16,411 bases of DNA from Bacteroidales bacterium (GTDB taxonomy: Bacteria > Bacteroidota > Bacteroidia > Bacteroidales > UBA3663), in NCBI GenBank assembly GCA_030526445.1, contig JAUNCV010000008.1, positions 1 through 16,411 on the forward strand. Direction: 5' to 3'. Positions within the stretch are counted from its first letter, which is position 1; each line of letters opens with the position of its first letter. A program made the translations under genes and the position numbers. The notes beneath the pieces are model-generated. The model had not been told where the DNA came from. It saw only the letters and a program-made list of their open reading frames with translations, and did not search any database. Below are positions 1 through 8,062 of this stretch, piece by piece.

Positions 1-2835
1 GCCCATAAAATAATAGAAATCATTATCTTGTGCTCCGTATAGTTTACCTTCGCCCAAAGAGTGTGGGAAGACCAGACACTCCTGAAGAAGCGCAAGAGCA
101 TCATTAAGTTCGGAAGCAGAGGCCTCGTTTCGGCCAATAATCTGCTTGGCCAACTCGAGACGTGAAGTCTGATATTGTCCACTCACTTTACCTTCGCCGC
201 CTTCCCATGGATGAAAGATGTGGGCATCCATTTTTTGCTTGGCCTCTTCATAACGGCCCAACTGATTGAGCAACGTAATCTCCTCAAGCACAAGATCATC
301 GCGCTGAGCAATCAGTGCAGGATACTGCTGCAAATGATTGAGTCGGAATTGTGGATCCTTATGCAAACGTTTATACAACTGATCGAGTTCCATGAGGACA
401 CGGCTATCGGTTTTATCAAGTTCGAAAGCCTTCTCCATACAGTTGAGGGCAACACGATGATCATCACATTTATTGGCATAGACAAGAGCCAGATTGCGCC
501 AAGGAGTTGCAAATGAAGGGTTAACTTCTGTGGCAAGTTCCCAATAGCCTTTGGCTTTATCATAGTCTCGCTTATCATAGAAGAAGTTGCCAAGGAAATA
601 ATAGGGATGAGAATCGACGCCCACACTCTTCTGCACTGCATCGGTCAGCGCCAACAGAGCCTCAAGACGATTTGGGAAACCAAAGTCGGGAGAAACAGTT
701 GCAGCTTCACGCAGGGTTTCGAGTCCTTTTTCTTGAGAGAAGTGGCTTTCGGCCCACGCCTTATAATAGAGAGTCATTGGAGTAATAGCCTTCTCCTCGG
801 CTGCCATTTGCCAAATTTGGGCAGCCTCCTGCCAAAGACCAGCAGCACAATAATCGAGAGCAACTTCATCATAGTTATTGGCATCTTTGTGTATGAGCTG
901 TTTCATAAGATCGGTCTGGCCTTGTTCGAAGAGACAGCCATAGTTAAAGAGATTGATCTGGAGCGATGCCTCGATCCAGGCACATGCCTCTTCATTTCGA
1001 TCTAAACGCTTGAGCAAGGCCGCCTTAAGAGCTCGTGCTTTGTGGTTGTGCCAACCTCGCAACAAAGCTTGTTCCACCTCATAAAGAGCCTGTTCAAACT
1101 CTCCACGTTCAGCACTGATCTGAGCGCAGTTCATGAAACCTGCGGCCTGCCAAGCAGCATTCCAAGTGGCTTTATAGAAGCAATCGTAGGCCTCATCGAT
1201 CTGCCCCTGATATTTAAGGCAAAGACCCAGATTGTAAATAGGCTCGCCGTCATAAGGATTTGGGTTACGCTTGGTCAGTACTTTTACGGCTGTGCGCAAA
1301 TATTTTTCGGCTTTATTGAAATCTGCATGACGTATAAACCACAGACCCAATGCATTGTTGCAACGCACATCAAGCGGATCACGACGGAGGGCCTCTTCAT
1401 AATAGTCTACAGGCGAATAGGTGGCATGTCTGTACTGCTCAAGATGAAGACCTGTAAGATAAAGCTGCTCTGTAGTCTTGATTTCGTGTGGCAAGAGAGC
1501 AGCCACGGCAGGATCTGGAATGGGTCGAACATCATCAGTTTCAGGAACATATTTCAGAACTTCCTTGCCTGCTTTGTAAAGATAAACACTGGCTTGACTG
1601 GCATCGACCAACTCGATTTCCTGTTCGAAGATAGTTGTTGGGTCGATGCAAATTTCACGCCCAAAGACCTCGTTGCCATTTTCATCCTTCACCACAATGC
1701 ACACCTCCTGACGTGAAGTTGCAAACACCTGCAACAAAGCATTTTTGCCCTTTGGTGTAATGTTGAGAATAAGGTCTTTGCTTGCATTCTTCACAACACC
1801 GAGTTCACGATATGGGAAGAAATACTGCACAAACTGCTTCTCTTCGTATGGCATAAGCCAAGTAAAATCGGGCTGATTTTCGGTATAAACGCCCGCCATC
1901 AACTCAATATAAGGACCATCTTCGTCAGTAAGATTACGGTCCCATGCGCGACCGAAATCACCATTACCCCAAGTCCACTGCTTCTTACCTGGACTGATGT
2001 GGTGATCAGCAACATGAAGCATACCTGCACGAGTGTCGTTCTCATAACCTCCCTCAAAATTATATTTTGATGCTGCTACCATATAAGAGGTTGGAACAAA
2101 AATGTTCTTGTAATTTGAGATATCGACGCCGGCCGAATAATCCATTTTATAATAGGTACCAGTAGCAATAGGGAACGAAGAAACAGCACGCTTACCATGG
2201 TCGAAAACAGCGTTAACATCGGGTGGAAACACACTCTGATACTCATCATTAACAGCTACAGCCGGATTGGCCCACCACAAGAAAGTTTGTGGAGTCTCGG
2301 TTGGGTTATAAAGGCGGCCTTGGATCTCAAGATAAGCACACCCCGGACGAAGAGTAAAACCTGCACGACCCTGCTGATGGAACATACGCTCACGCTCGTT
2401 GACCCATACGGTAACAGCACCATCAGCGTGCTCTTCTATAGTACAATCGACAGGCATATAGGTTGATGGTCGGTGATGCTGTGGCCAGTTGAACTCAATA
2501 CCACCGCTAATCCAAGGACCAGTCAAACCTACCAATGCAGGCTTGATTACCTGATTGTAATAAATGAAATGACGCTGAGCAATCTTATCATAAGCCATCT
2601 GAACTCGTCCACCCAATTCGGGCAAAACCATTACCTTGATAAATTCGTTTTCAATATAGACGGCATGATAGGTTTTGTCAATCTTTTCATCGGCCATTGA
2701 CTCAATAACAGGGTAAGGATAGACCACACCACTCGAGCCCTGATAAACACGTTTCTCAAGAAAAATCGGATTCTTTTCAGGTTTTCCGACTTCGTACGTT
2801 GGGATGACAACATCCTCTCTCCAAGCTTTTACCAT
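1..2835 (-). CDS. DUF5107 domain protein with TPR repeats (C-terminus cut by window edge)
   Basis: The frame stays open from the ATG at 2835 to base 1, giving 945 codons with no stop, so the C-terminus lies outside the window. The first ~400 residues match my memory of the DUF5107 family, which is thought to have a galactose-mutarotase-like beta-sandwich. Key stretches are PELGGR (about 72-77), GGIEFNWPQHHRP (about 111-123) and WTWGNGDFGRAWDRN (about 287-301), followed by EDGPYIELM. From about residue 450 to the end it is a helical, Ala/Leu/Tyr-rich TPR array with repeated pairs such as YNLGLCLKYQGQIDEA and YEEALRRDPLDV. There is no signal peptide, so I infer a cytoplasmic protein. Its start lies one base after the stop of the MFS transporter gene (TAA-T-ATG), suggesting translational coupling. 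The molecular function is unknown. The position in a GH2-transporter operon and the mutarotase-like fold suggest handling of a sugar or glycoside in the cytoplasm; this is inference. Confidence 0.9.
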   Translation of the reverse strand, partial: MVKAWREDVVIPTYEVGKPEKNPIFLEKRVYQGSSGVVYPYPVIESMADEKIDKTYHAVYIENEFIKVMVLPELGGRVQMAYDKIAQRHFIYYNQVIKPALVGLTGPWISGGIEFNWPQHHRPSTYMPVDCTIEEHADGAVTVWVNERERMFHQQGRAGFTLRPGCAYLEIQGRLYNPTETPQTFLWWANPAVAVNDEYQSVFPPDVNAVFDHGKRAVSSFPIATGTYYKMDYSAGVDISNYKNIFVPTSYMVAASKYNFEGGYENDTRAGMLHVADHHISPGKKQWTWGNGDFGRAWDRNLTDEDGPYIELMAGVYTENQPDFTWLMPYEEKQFVQYFFPYRELGVVKNASKDLILNITPKGKNALLQVFATSRQEVCIVVKDENGNEVFGREICIDPTTIFEQEIELVDASQASVYLYKAGKEVLKYVPETDDVRPIPDPAVAALLPHEIKTTEQLYLTGLHLEQYRHATYSPVDYYEEALRRDPLDVRCNNALGLWFIRHADFNKAEKYLRTAVKVLTKRNPNPYDGEPIYNLGLCLKYQGQIDEAYDCFYKATWNAAWQAAGFMNCAQISAERGEFEQALYEVEQALLRGWHNHKARALKAALLKRLDRNEEACAWIEASLQINLFNYGCLFEQGQTDLMKQLIHKDANNYDEVALDYCAAGLWQEAAQIWQMAAEEKAITPMTLYYKAWAESHFSQEKGLETLREAATVSPDFGFPNRLEALLALTDAVQKSVGVDSHPYYFLGNFFYDKRDYDKAKGYWELATEVNPSFATPWRNLALVYANKCDDHRVALNCMEKAFELDKTDSRVLMELDQLYKRLHKDPQFRLNHLQQYPALIAQRDDLVLEEITLLNQLGRYEEAKQKMDAHIFHPWEGGEGKVSGQYQTSRLELAKQIIGRNEASASELNDALALLQECLVFPHSLGEGKLYGAQDNDFYYFMG

Positions 2836-2836
2836 A

Positions 2837-4141
2837 TTATTTATTTATTAATTTGTTTTCAAGTTCAGTCAACGATACGCCTTTTGTTTCAGGGCAATAT
2901 CTATATAGATATACATAAGCCGAAAGGCAAATGAGTGCATAGATCCAGAAAGAGCCATAGCTACCCAACGAAGCATTCATCACAGGGAAGGTGTAGGTCA
3001 GTGTGCAACATCCTACCCAAAGCGCAAAGGTGCAAGTGGCCATGGCAACAGCTCTGATGCGATTGGGGAAAATTTCGGCCAAAAGCACCCATGTGACTGG
3101 CGCCAAAGTCATGGCATAGCACGAAATGCCAAGAACAACAAGCGCCACCATGACAAAACCCTCAACATGCAAAAAGTAACATGTACCCAAGACTAGATAG
3201 ATAAGACCAAGGCCAAGCGAACCAATGAGCATCAGCGTACGACGGCCCCATTTCTCTACAGTATAGAGAGCCACAAAAGTAAAGACAACATTAGCTATGC
3301 CCGTAATAACAATATTGATAAACATGCCATCAACGCTATAACCTGCACCCTCGAAAATCTCTTGTGCGTAGTTGAAGATAACGTTTGTGCCGCACCATTG
3401 CTGGAAAACTGCAATCACCAGACCCAGCGTCAGAATACGTGAGTATTTATGATCAAAGAGCTCTTTCAAACCCACTCTCTGTAAATGACTTTGCTGATCA
3501 CTTTGAAGCTTAATTTGCTCATACACAGGCGATTCTGGTATAAAGAAAGACATTATCAAGAACAGAGCGGCAGGCAGCGTTTCGGCCCAAAACATCCATC
3601 GCCATCCTTGCCCAACATTCCAGGTTTTCAACTGATCTTCAAGACTCAGGAACTCGTCAACTGGCTCGGCCAGCAACATATTGACTATCTGAGCCATGAG
3701 AATGCCCAATACAATGGTCATCTGATTCAGACTTACAAGACGCCCACGAATTTCGGCAGGCGAAACCTCAGCAATATACATAGGCGAAAGAGCCGAAGCT
3801 ACGCCAATGCCTACACCGCCAATGAAGCGGGCTATATTGAAAAGAAAAAAATCATTGAAACATCCTGTGGCAATTGCACTTACCGTAAAGAACATTGCAG
3901 CAATCTGCAACAGCGGTTTGCGACCAAACCTATCGGCCATCATGCCAGCTACCATAGCGCCCGCCAAACATCCCAGATTGGCCGTAGTCATGGCCAAACC
4001 CTGCATGTAAGGAGTGTCTGATATGCCAAAATATAGTTCATAGAAAGGTTTGGCTCCGCCTATTACCACCCAGTCGTAACCGAAGAGTAAACCACCCATG
4101 GCCGACACACAGCAGATAAAGTATAAAAAACTTTTACTCAT
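2837..4141 (-). CDS. MFS sugar:H+ symporter, sugar porter family (XylE-like)
   Basis: A 434-residue inner-membrane transporter of the sugar porter family with about 12 membrane segments, which is the usual length. Visible signatures are GYDWVVIGG (21-29, TM1), DRFGRK (70-75), AEVSPAEIRGR (124-134), PESP (202-205), QQWCGTN (247-253), EKWGRR (296-301), WVLLAEIFPNRIR (351-363) and the C-terminal PETKG (417-421). Aligned from memory to E. coli XylE, the proton-coupling pair (D23, R105) and sugar contacts Q140, Q247, Q248, N253 and W351 are kept. Two other contacts differ: I147 stands where XylE has Q175, and L374 where it has Q415. The substrate may therefore be a different monosaccharide from xylose. 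The gene lies 54 bp after the GH2 gene and 1 bp before the DUF5107 gene on the same strand, so the three are very likely co-transcribed. It probably imports the sugar released by the GH2 enzyme. Confidence 0.93.
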   Translation of the reverse strand: MSKSFLYFICCVSAMGGLLFGYDWVVIGGAKPFYELYFGISDTPYMQGLAMTTANLGCLAGAMVAGMMADRFGRKPLLQIAAMFFTVSAIATGCFNDFFLFNIARFIGGVGIGVASALSPMYIAEVSPAEIRGRLVSLNQMTIVLGILMAQIVNMLLAEPVDEFLSLEDQLKTWNVGQGWRWMFWAETLPAALFLIMSFFIPESPVYEQIKLQSDQQSHLQRVGLKELFDHKYSRILTLGLVIAVFQQWCGTNVIFNYAQEIFEGAGYSVDGMFINIVITGIANVVFTFVALYTVEKWGRRTLMLIGSLGLGLIYLVLGTCYFLHVEGFVMVALVVLGISCYAMTLAPVTWVLLAEIFPNRIRAVAMATCTFALWVGCCTLTYTFPVMNASLGSYGSFWIYALICLSAYVYLYRYCPETKGVSLTELENKLINK

Positions 4142-4195
4142 TGTTTTACATTGTTTTTAGTATATCGAAGTGGCTACGCTTGTCTGCACCTTTGC

Positions 4196-6910
4196 CTAAG
4201 CGTTAAAGAGACTTGACAACTCGTTATAACTTATAGTGCCGGTTGGGGCAAAGTCGTCACTATTCATATAATGCAGTAAACTGCCTAACAATTGTTTAAT
4301 CTCTGGACTTTCAGCACCATCGGAAAGAAGATCTATAGCCGAAAGCAGCAGTTTTCCCTTGCCACATTGCACCTCAACCACAGTGGCCAACTGACGATTA
4401 TTAGCAAAATTATCTACAGCCTCAATAATTGGAGTGACTTCATGCAACGAGTCAATATTCATCACCGTTGCACGCTTTTCGAGACGCCACCATTGCCAAT
4501 CACCAAACATTTGAGTAGGGAACAGAGCTAAAGCCGGATGCTTGGGATTGCAGAGTAAACCCATCGTGCCAGCTTGCTTAGGAAAATGCACCGGACTCCA
4601 GAATACAGGCAAGAACTTGCCTTCGAGCCCTTTTACAGTACCCAAATTAGGCGAAAGCAGCACTTTACGACCTTCTCGTAAAGCTTTCTCGGCTTCTTTC
4701 ACGCTCGCTGTCACCAACACTTCTCCATTTTCAACCCGATAGTCAGCAGGATAGACCCAGATGTTCCAACTATTGCTGTAATCGGTTTCGTCTACAGATA
4801 AACGTAATGTAAGTTGCTCGGCAACTGTCAAATCACTCAACTCGACCTCAAAGTTGCCGACCTCAGTCACCTCTCCTTGTACAGCATTTACAACGTTTAT
4901 CTTCCCCTCTTTGCAGAGACTTCCATCACTATGCAACAACTTCCATTTGAGGGTTTTATCTTGCAAATCAGAAGTACTATAGTTGGCTATCTGAGAAACA
5001 ACTTTCAAGGTTTCGTCACTCTTCCAAACAGCTTTCTCGAAGTTGGCTAATGGCACAACAGGAGCACAGAACTGCCTGAACCAAGCAGGCTCTACGAGCC
5101 CCTTGCTTTCCCAAAATGCATTCAACAGACCAACAAGAGCCGTACCCTGTCCTGGGAAGTCTTGCAAGCCCAACAACTGATAACCACTAAGGCCCGAGGT
5201 CTTCATGGCACGTTCACACTCTTCTTTATACAAGATGGCAGCCAACTGTCCGGATGCCTGCAAATAGTCTTCTGCACGAGAGAGAAGCCCCTTCTTTTTG
5301 AGGTCATCACGAACGGCCATAAAATTGTGAGGTGTTAATGAACCAGTGTATTGATCAATCTCTTTGAGATCTGGATAAACGGCATACTGACCAATTTCGT
5401 GAGTAATAAGAGGAACGCTCAAACAGCCCATTGATGCATTATAGTTTTTGCAGAATGAAGGCTCTTCAGCATCAAATACGCCCTGTCCACGTACCCAGCC
5501 ATTGTCGGTCCATTGGGTTACATAATATTCATCTTCGGGCTCGTTTCTGCCACCGTGTCCTTTTTCGAAGGTAAACGAAGTAGTGATATACAAATGGCGA
5601 GGATCACGTTTTTTTGCCCAAGCAGTGAGGCTGTTTAAGAAATCAAAATCATATTGTAACTCATTGCCATTGCTTATCATACAAAGAGATGGATGATTTC
5701 CGTAACAGCGGATAATATTCTCCATTTCCTCACACATAAACTGTTTAACATCCTCATCATCACCCACTTTAAGCGACCATACAGGTAGTTCAACCTGTAA
5801 ATAAACACCCAAACGGTCGGCAACACGAAAAGCAGCATCGGGCGGACACCAAGAGTGAAAACGCAAATGATTTAAGCCCCATTCCTTAATTTTGCCTAAA
5901 ACTTTTTCCCAACCAGCCTCGTCGGTTGGTGGATTTCCGGTCAGCGGAAAAACACAACACTCAAGTGTTCCTCGCAGGAATATGGGTTGTCCATTCAGAC
6001 ACAACTTGCCATCAAGGTTTTCAAGACTTCTCATGCCAAAAGTTGTTGCATATACGTCTTTATCTGCACCTTGTCCGCATTCTACATCTACATTATATAT
6101 TATGGGCGAAAACTCGTTCCATAATGCAGCTCCCTTCATATCCAAGACAACCTCATTCACACCCAGATGAGCATCAATAGTACTGCTTTCAATAAAGTTG
6201 AGTTCTTTGTTACTAACCTTTATCGAAATTTTCTCCGGGGTGGCATTCCCTTCGTTCTCGACCACTATTTTCAGTTTTGCTTGCTGATGCTTTACGTCTG
6301 GATAAACCTCAACTTGTGCTATACGCACAGGCTTAAGAGGACGTATCTGCATCTCACCCAGCACACCGTTCCATTTTACCTGTGTAGCATCAGTATAAGA
6401 GTGACACAATTCATCGACCGAGATGTCGAGATGCTTGCTATTGTCAACCTCTATCTCTAACAGATGCTCGCCTGCTGCCAGTTCTGGCAAACGATGTCTA
6501 TGAGGCGATACCAAACTCATTTCCCTGCCCTCTACCGGTTGTCCATCCACCTTAATCTGGCTACTCCACAATACACGCTCCAAAGAGAGTTCAAGCGGCT
6601 GTCCTGACAGATTTTCGGGCACATAAAAAGATCTGATATAACGTGCCTTGCCAACATAAGAATGTTTGCGTGTCAGGCGAAGTACTTGAGGCTTAACAAG
6701 GAGATCGGTCAGCGTATCTGCATATCCAAGCCCAGCACCATCAGTTGTGCCTGGCAATACGATATCATAACCCAACGAATCAAAATTAGAATCATCGAAA
6801 ATGACGTTCCATTGTCCGCTCAAATCGATACTCTGTTGTGGCAACTGACAAGAGACAAACATTGCACACAAAGAAATAGTTGTTACAAAGATTTTGCCGA
6901 ATGTATTCAT
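4196..6910 (-). CDS. GH2-family glycoside hydrolase, predicted lipoprotein
   Basis: I place the start at the ATG at 6910, giving 904 residues, because it begins a lipoprotein signal: a K6 charge, a hydrophobic core, then AMFVSC with the lipidated Cys at residue 21. There is no acidic run after the Cys, so surface export is not indicated and a periplasmic-facing lipoprotein is more likely. Domain order: jelly-roll sugar-binding domain (about 30-190), immunoglobulin-like domain (about 195-290), TIM barrel from GMRSLENLDGKLCLNGQPIF (292-311) to about 640, then beta-rich domains. The C-terminal part contains HPALALFPTQMFGDWQWW, a stretch I associate with glutamine-amidotransferase-like domains of large plant-glycan GH2 enzymes. 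Probable acid/base is E417 in SNGNEL and probable nucleophile is E505 in ITHEIGQY. The exact specificity (beta-galactoside, beta-glucuronide or another) cannot be read from the sequence. It is the first gene of the operon and is divergent from the AraC regulator. An in-frame extension to 7036 would spoil the signal peptide. Confidence 0.88.
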   Translation of the reverse strand: MNTFGKIFVTTISLCAMFVSCQLPQQSIDLSGQWNVIFDDSNFDSLGYDIVLPGTTDGAGLGYADTLTDLLVKPQVLRLTRKHSYVGKARYIRSFYVPENLSGQPLELSLERVLWSSQIKVDGQPVEGREMSLVSPHRHRLPELAAGEHLLEIEVDNSKHLDISVDELCHSYTDATQVKWNGVLGEMQIRPLKPVRIAQVEVYPDVKHQQAKLKIVVENEGNATPEKISIKVSNKELNFIESSTIDAHLGVNEVVLDMKGAALWNEFSPIIYNVDVECGQGADKDVYATTFGMRSLENLDGKLCLNGQPIFLRGTLECCVFPLTGNPPTDEAGWEKVLGKIKEWGLNHLRFHSWCPPDAAFRVADRLGVYLQVELPVWSLKVGDDEDVKQFMCEEMENIIRCYGNHPSLCMISNGNELQYDFDFLNSLTAWAKKRDPRHLYITTSFTFEKGHGGRNEPEDEYYVTQWTDNGWVRGQGVFDAEEPSFCKNYNASMGCLSVPLITHEIGQYAVYPDLKEIDQYTGSLTPHNFMAVRDDLKKKGLLSRAEDYLQASGQLAAILYKEECERAMKTSGLSGYQLLGLQDFPGQGTALVGLLNAFWESKGLVEPAWFRQFCAPVVPLANFEKAVWKSDETLKVVSQIANYSTSDLQDKTLKWKLLHSDGSLCKEGKINVVNAVQGEVTEVGNFEVELSDLTVAEQLTLRLSVDETDYSNSWNIWVYPADYRVENGEVLVTASVKEAEKALREGRKVLLSPNLGTVKGLEGKFLPVFWSPVHFPKQAGTMGLLCNPKHPALALFPTQMFGDWQWWRLEKRATVMNIDSLHEVTPIIEAVDNFANNRQLATVVEVQCGKGKLLLSAIDLLSDGAESPEIKQLLGSLLHYMNSDDFAPTGTISYNELSSLFNA

Positions 6911-6928
6911 ATAATTTTGTTTTTCTTG

Positions 6929-7027
6929 GGTGCAAAGATGGACTTTTTTGAACAAATAAAGATAGATAAAAACAAAAAAATATATGGACAATTTTACGAT
7001 TTCAAAAAATATCTCCATTTTTGCAAC
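6929..7027. repeat. Inverted pair of similar elements between GH2 and AraC genes
   Basis: Two similar elements face away from each other in the 117-bp divergent intergenic region. Read outward toward GH2 (minus strand, 6952 to 6929) the element is TTCAAAAAA, one base, then TCCATCTTTGCACC. Read outward toward araC (plus strand, 7001-7027) it is TTCAAAAAA, four bases, then TCCATTTTTGCAAC. The shared blocks are 9 of 9 and 12 of 14 bases. Each contains CAnnTTTG, one base off the Bacteroidetes -7 box TAnnTTTG. They may be weak divergent promoters, binding sites for the AraC regulator, or both. The araC-side copy abuts the start codon at 7028, which is unusual if it is a -7 box. Confidence 0.55.
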
Positions 7028-7924
7028 ATGATACATCTAAAAGAAGGGTTTAACGGTCAAAGAATGTTAGTTTTACCCAACTCATTATTGGCCAAAATAG
7101 GCGAGCATCCGTTGCTTGCCTCGCTGTGCATCACCGATATTGGACACTTTCCGCAGGCTGAAAATCACCTGCGTAATCGCGAACATCCCATCGATGAGCA
7201 TGTGTTTATCTATTGTGTTAGCGGCCAAGGAAGTTATAGCATTGCCAATGGTCCTACTCATGCAGTCTTTGAACACATGTACTTTATTCTGCCCGCAGGC
7301 ATGCCCCATAGATATGAAAGCAATCAGTCTGACCCATGGACCATTTACTGGATTCATTTTCGTGGTTCATTGGCTTCATGCTACCTTCCCTCGACGCCAG
7401 AGCCCATTCATATTTCGCCCGAAAAGCAATCTCGAATCAGTACCCGAATCGATATTTTCGAGGAAATCTTTGCAACCCTACAGGCAGGATATACGCTTGA
7501 AAACCTATGCTATGCCTCAACTCTTCTACACCACTATCTGGGTTCTCTCAAATTTATGTCACAATACCGTGCATCAGGAGGTCAAAATCTAGGCGATGCC
7601 AGTGTAGCAGAAAACGCGATACATTTTATGAAAGAGAACATGGAAAAACACCTTTCTTTAGCCGAAATAGCAAACTTCTGTGGCTACTCGCCATCACACT
7701 TCTCGGCGCTCTTCAAAGAGCAAACAGGGCAAAGTCCGCTCAGCTACCACAACATTATAAAAATACAAGAGGCTTGCATGTTACTTGAAAATACAGAACT
7801 CAGTATCACTCAAGTGAGTTTTAAGGTTGGTTTTGTCGACAACCTATATTTCAGTCGTCTTTTTAACAAGATTATGGGAATATCTCCTCGCAACTACAGA
7901 AAAAGATTGGGTAAAATTACTTAA
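7028..7924 (+). CDS. AraC-family transcriptional regulator
   Basis: A 298-residue regulator. The N-terminal half is a cupin-like sensor domain (about 10-125), with EGFNGQRMLVLPN near the start and YFILPAGMPHRYE (85-97). The C-terminal ~100 residues form the AraC DNA-binding domain: first helix-turn-helix about 209-230 (LAEIANFCGYSPSHFSALFK), second about 258-281, with VGFVDNLYFSRLFNK and GISPRNYRKR as the family signature. I chose the ATG at 7028 because related regulators keep the EGF-G-R-VLP block that would be cut by the alternative ATG at 7064. The gene is divergent from the GH2-MFS-DUF5107 operon, so it most likely controls that operon, probably as an activator responding to the released sugar. 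The sensor type (cupin rather than hybrid two-component) fits a monosaccharide or small-glycoside signal. No terminator was seen directly after it. Confidence 0.93.
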   Translation: MIHLKEGFNGQRMLVLPNSLLAKIGEHPLLASLCITDIGHFPQAENHLRNREHPIDEHVFIYCVSGQGSYSIANGPTHAVFEHMYFILPAGMPHRYESNQSDPWTIYWIHFRGSLASCYLPSTPEPIHISPEKQSRISTRIDIFEEIFATLQAGYTLENLCYASTLLHHYLGSLKFMSQYRASGGQNLGDASVAENAIHFMKENMEKHLSLAEIANFCGYSPSHFSALFKEQTGQSPLSYHNIIKIQEACMLLENTELSITQVSFKVGFVDNLYFSRLFNKIMGISPRNYRKRLGKIT

Positions 7925-7948
7925 ATTAATAATTAAATAGTGAAGCAC

Positions 7949-7969
7949 CTTACACTTGCATCTTACACT
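7949..7969. repeat. Short direct repeat CTTACACT x2
   Basis: CTTACACT occurs at 7949-7956 and again at 7962-7969, 13 bp apart, just after the araC stop codon. I see no role for it. It may be chance or a remnant of slippage. Confidence 0.3.
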
Positions 7970-7986
7970 ATTGGCGCTACAAGCAC

Positions 7987-8017
7987 AAAAAAGAGCGGCC
8001 CCGTGAAGGGTCGCTCT
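7987..8017 (-). terminator. Intrinsic terminator of the uxuB-uxuA operon
   Basis: Read on the minus strand, AGAGCGACCC, a loop of six bases (TTCACG), and GGGCCGCTCT form a GC-rich stem with one C-A mismatch, followed directly by six Ts. It lies about 45 bp beyond the uxuA stop. On the plus strand the hairpin exists but has no T tract, so it is mainly a terminator for the minus-strand operon; it may also hinder araC transcripts coming from the other side. Confidence 0.88.
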
Positions 8018-8062
8018 CATCATATAAATACAGGTTTACAAGCTATATTGCTTAACAAGAGA

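Noticed and set aside
1042..1716. A 224-codon plus-strand frame inside the DUF5107-TPR gene
   Set aside because: The minus strand carries an uninterrupted, family-recognisable protein through this region; the opposite frame shows no domain.
6662..7027. Upstream in-frame extension of the AraC gene inside the GH2 gene
   Set aside because: The added 122 residues are antisense to GH2 coding sequence and match nothing in the AraC family, which normally starts near the EGF-G-R-VLP block.
6911..7036. Upstream in-frame extension of the GH2 gene to 7036
   Set aside because: It would place an AT-rich-derived hydrophobic stretch before a clear lipoprotein signal and overlap the araC start; the ATG at 6910 gives a proper lipobox protein.
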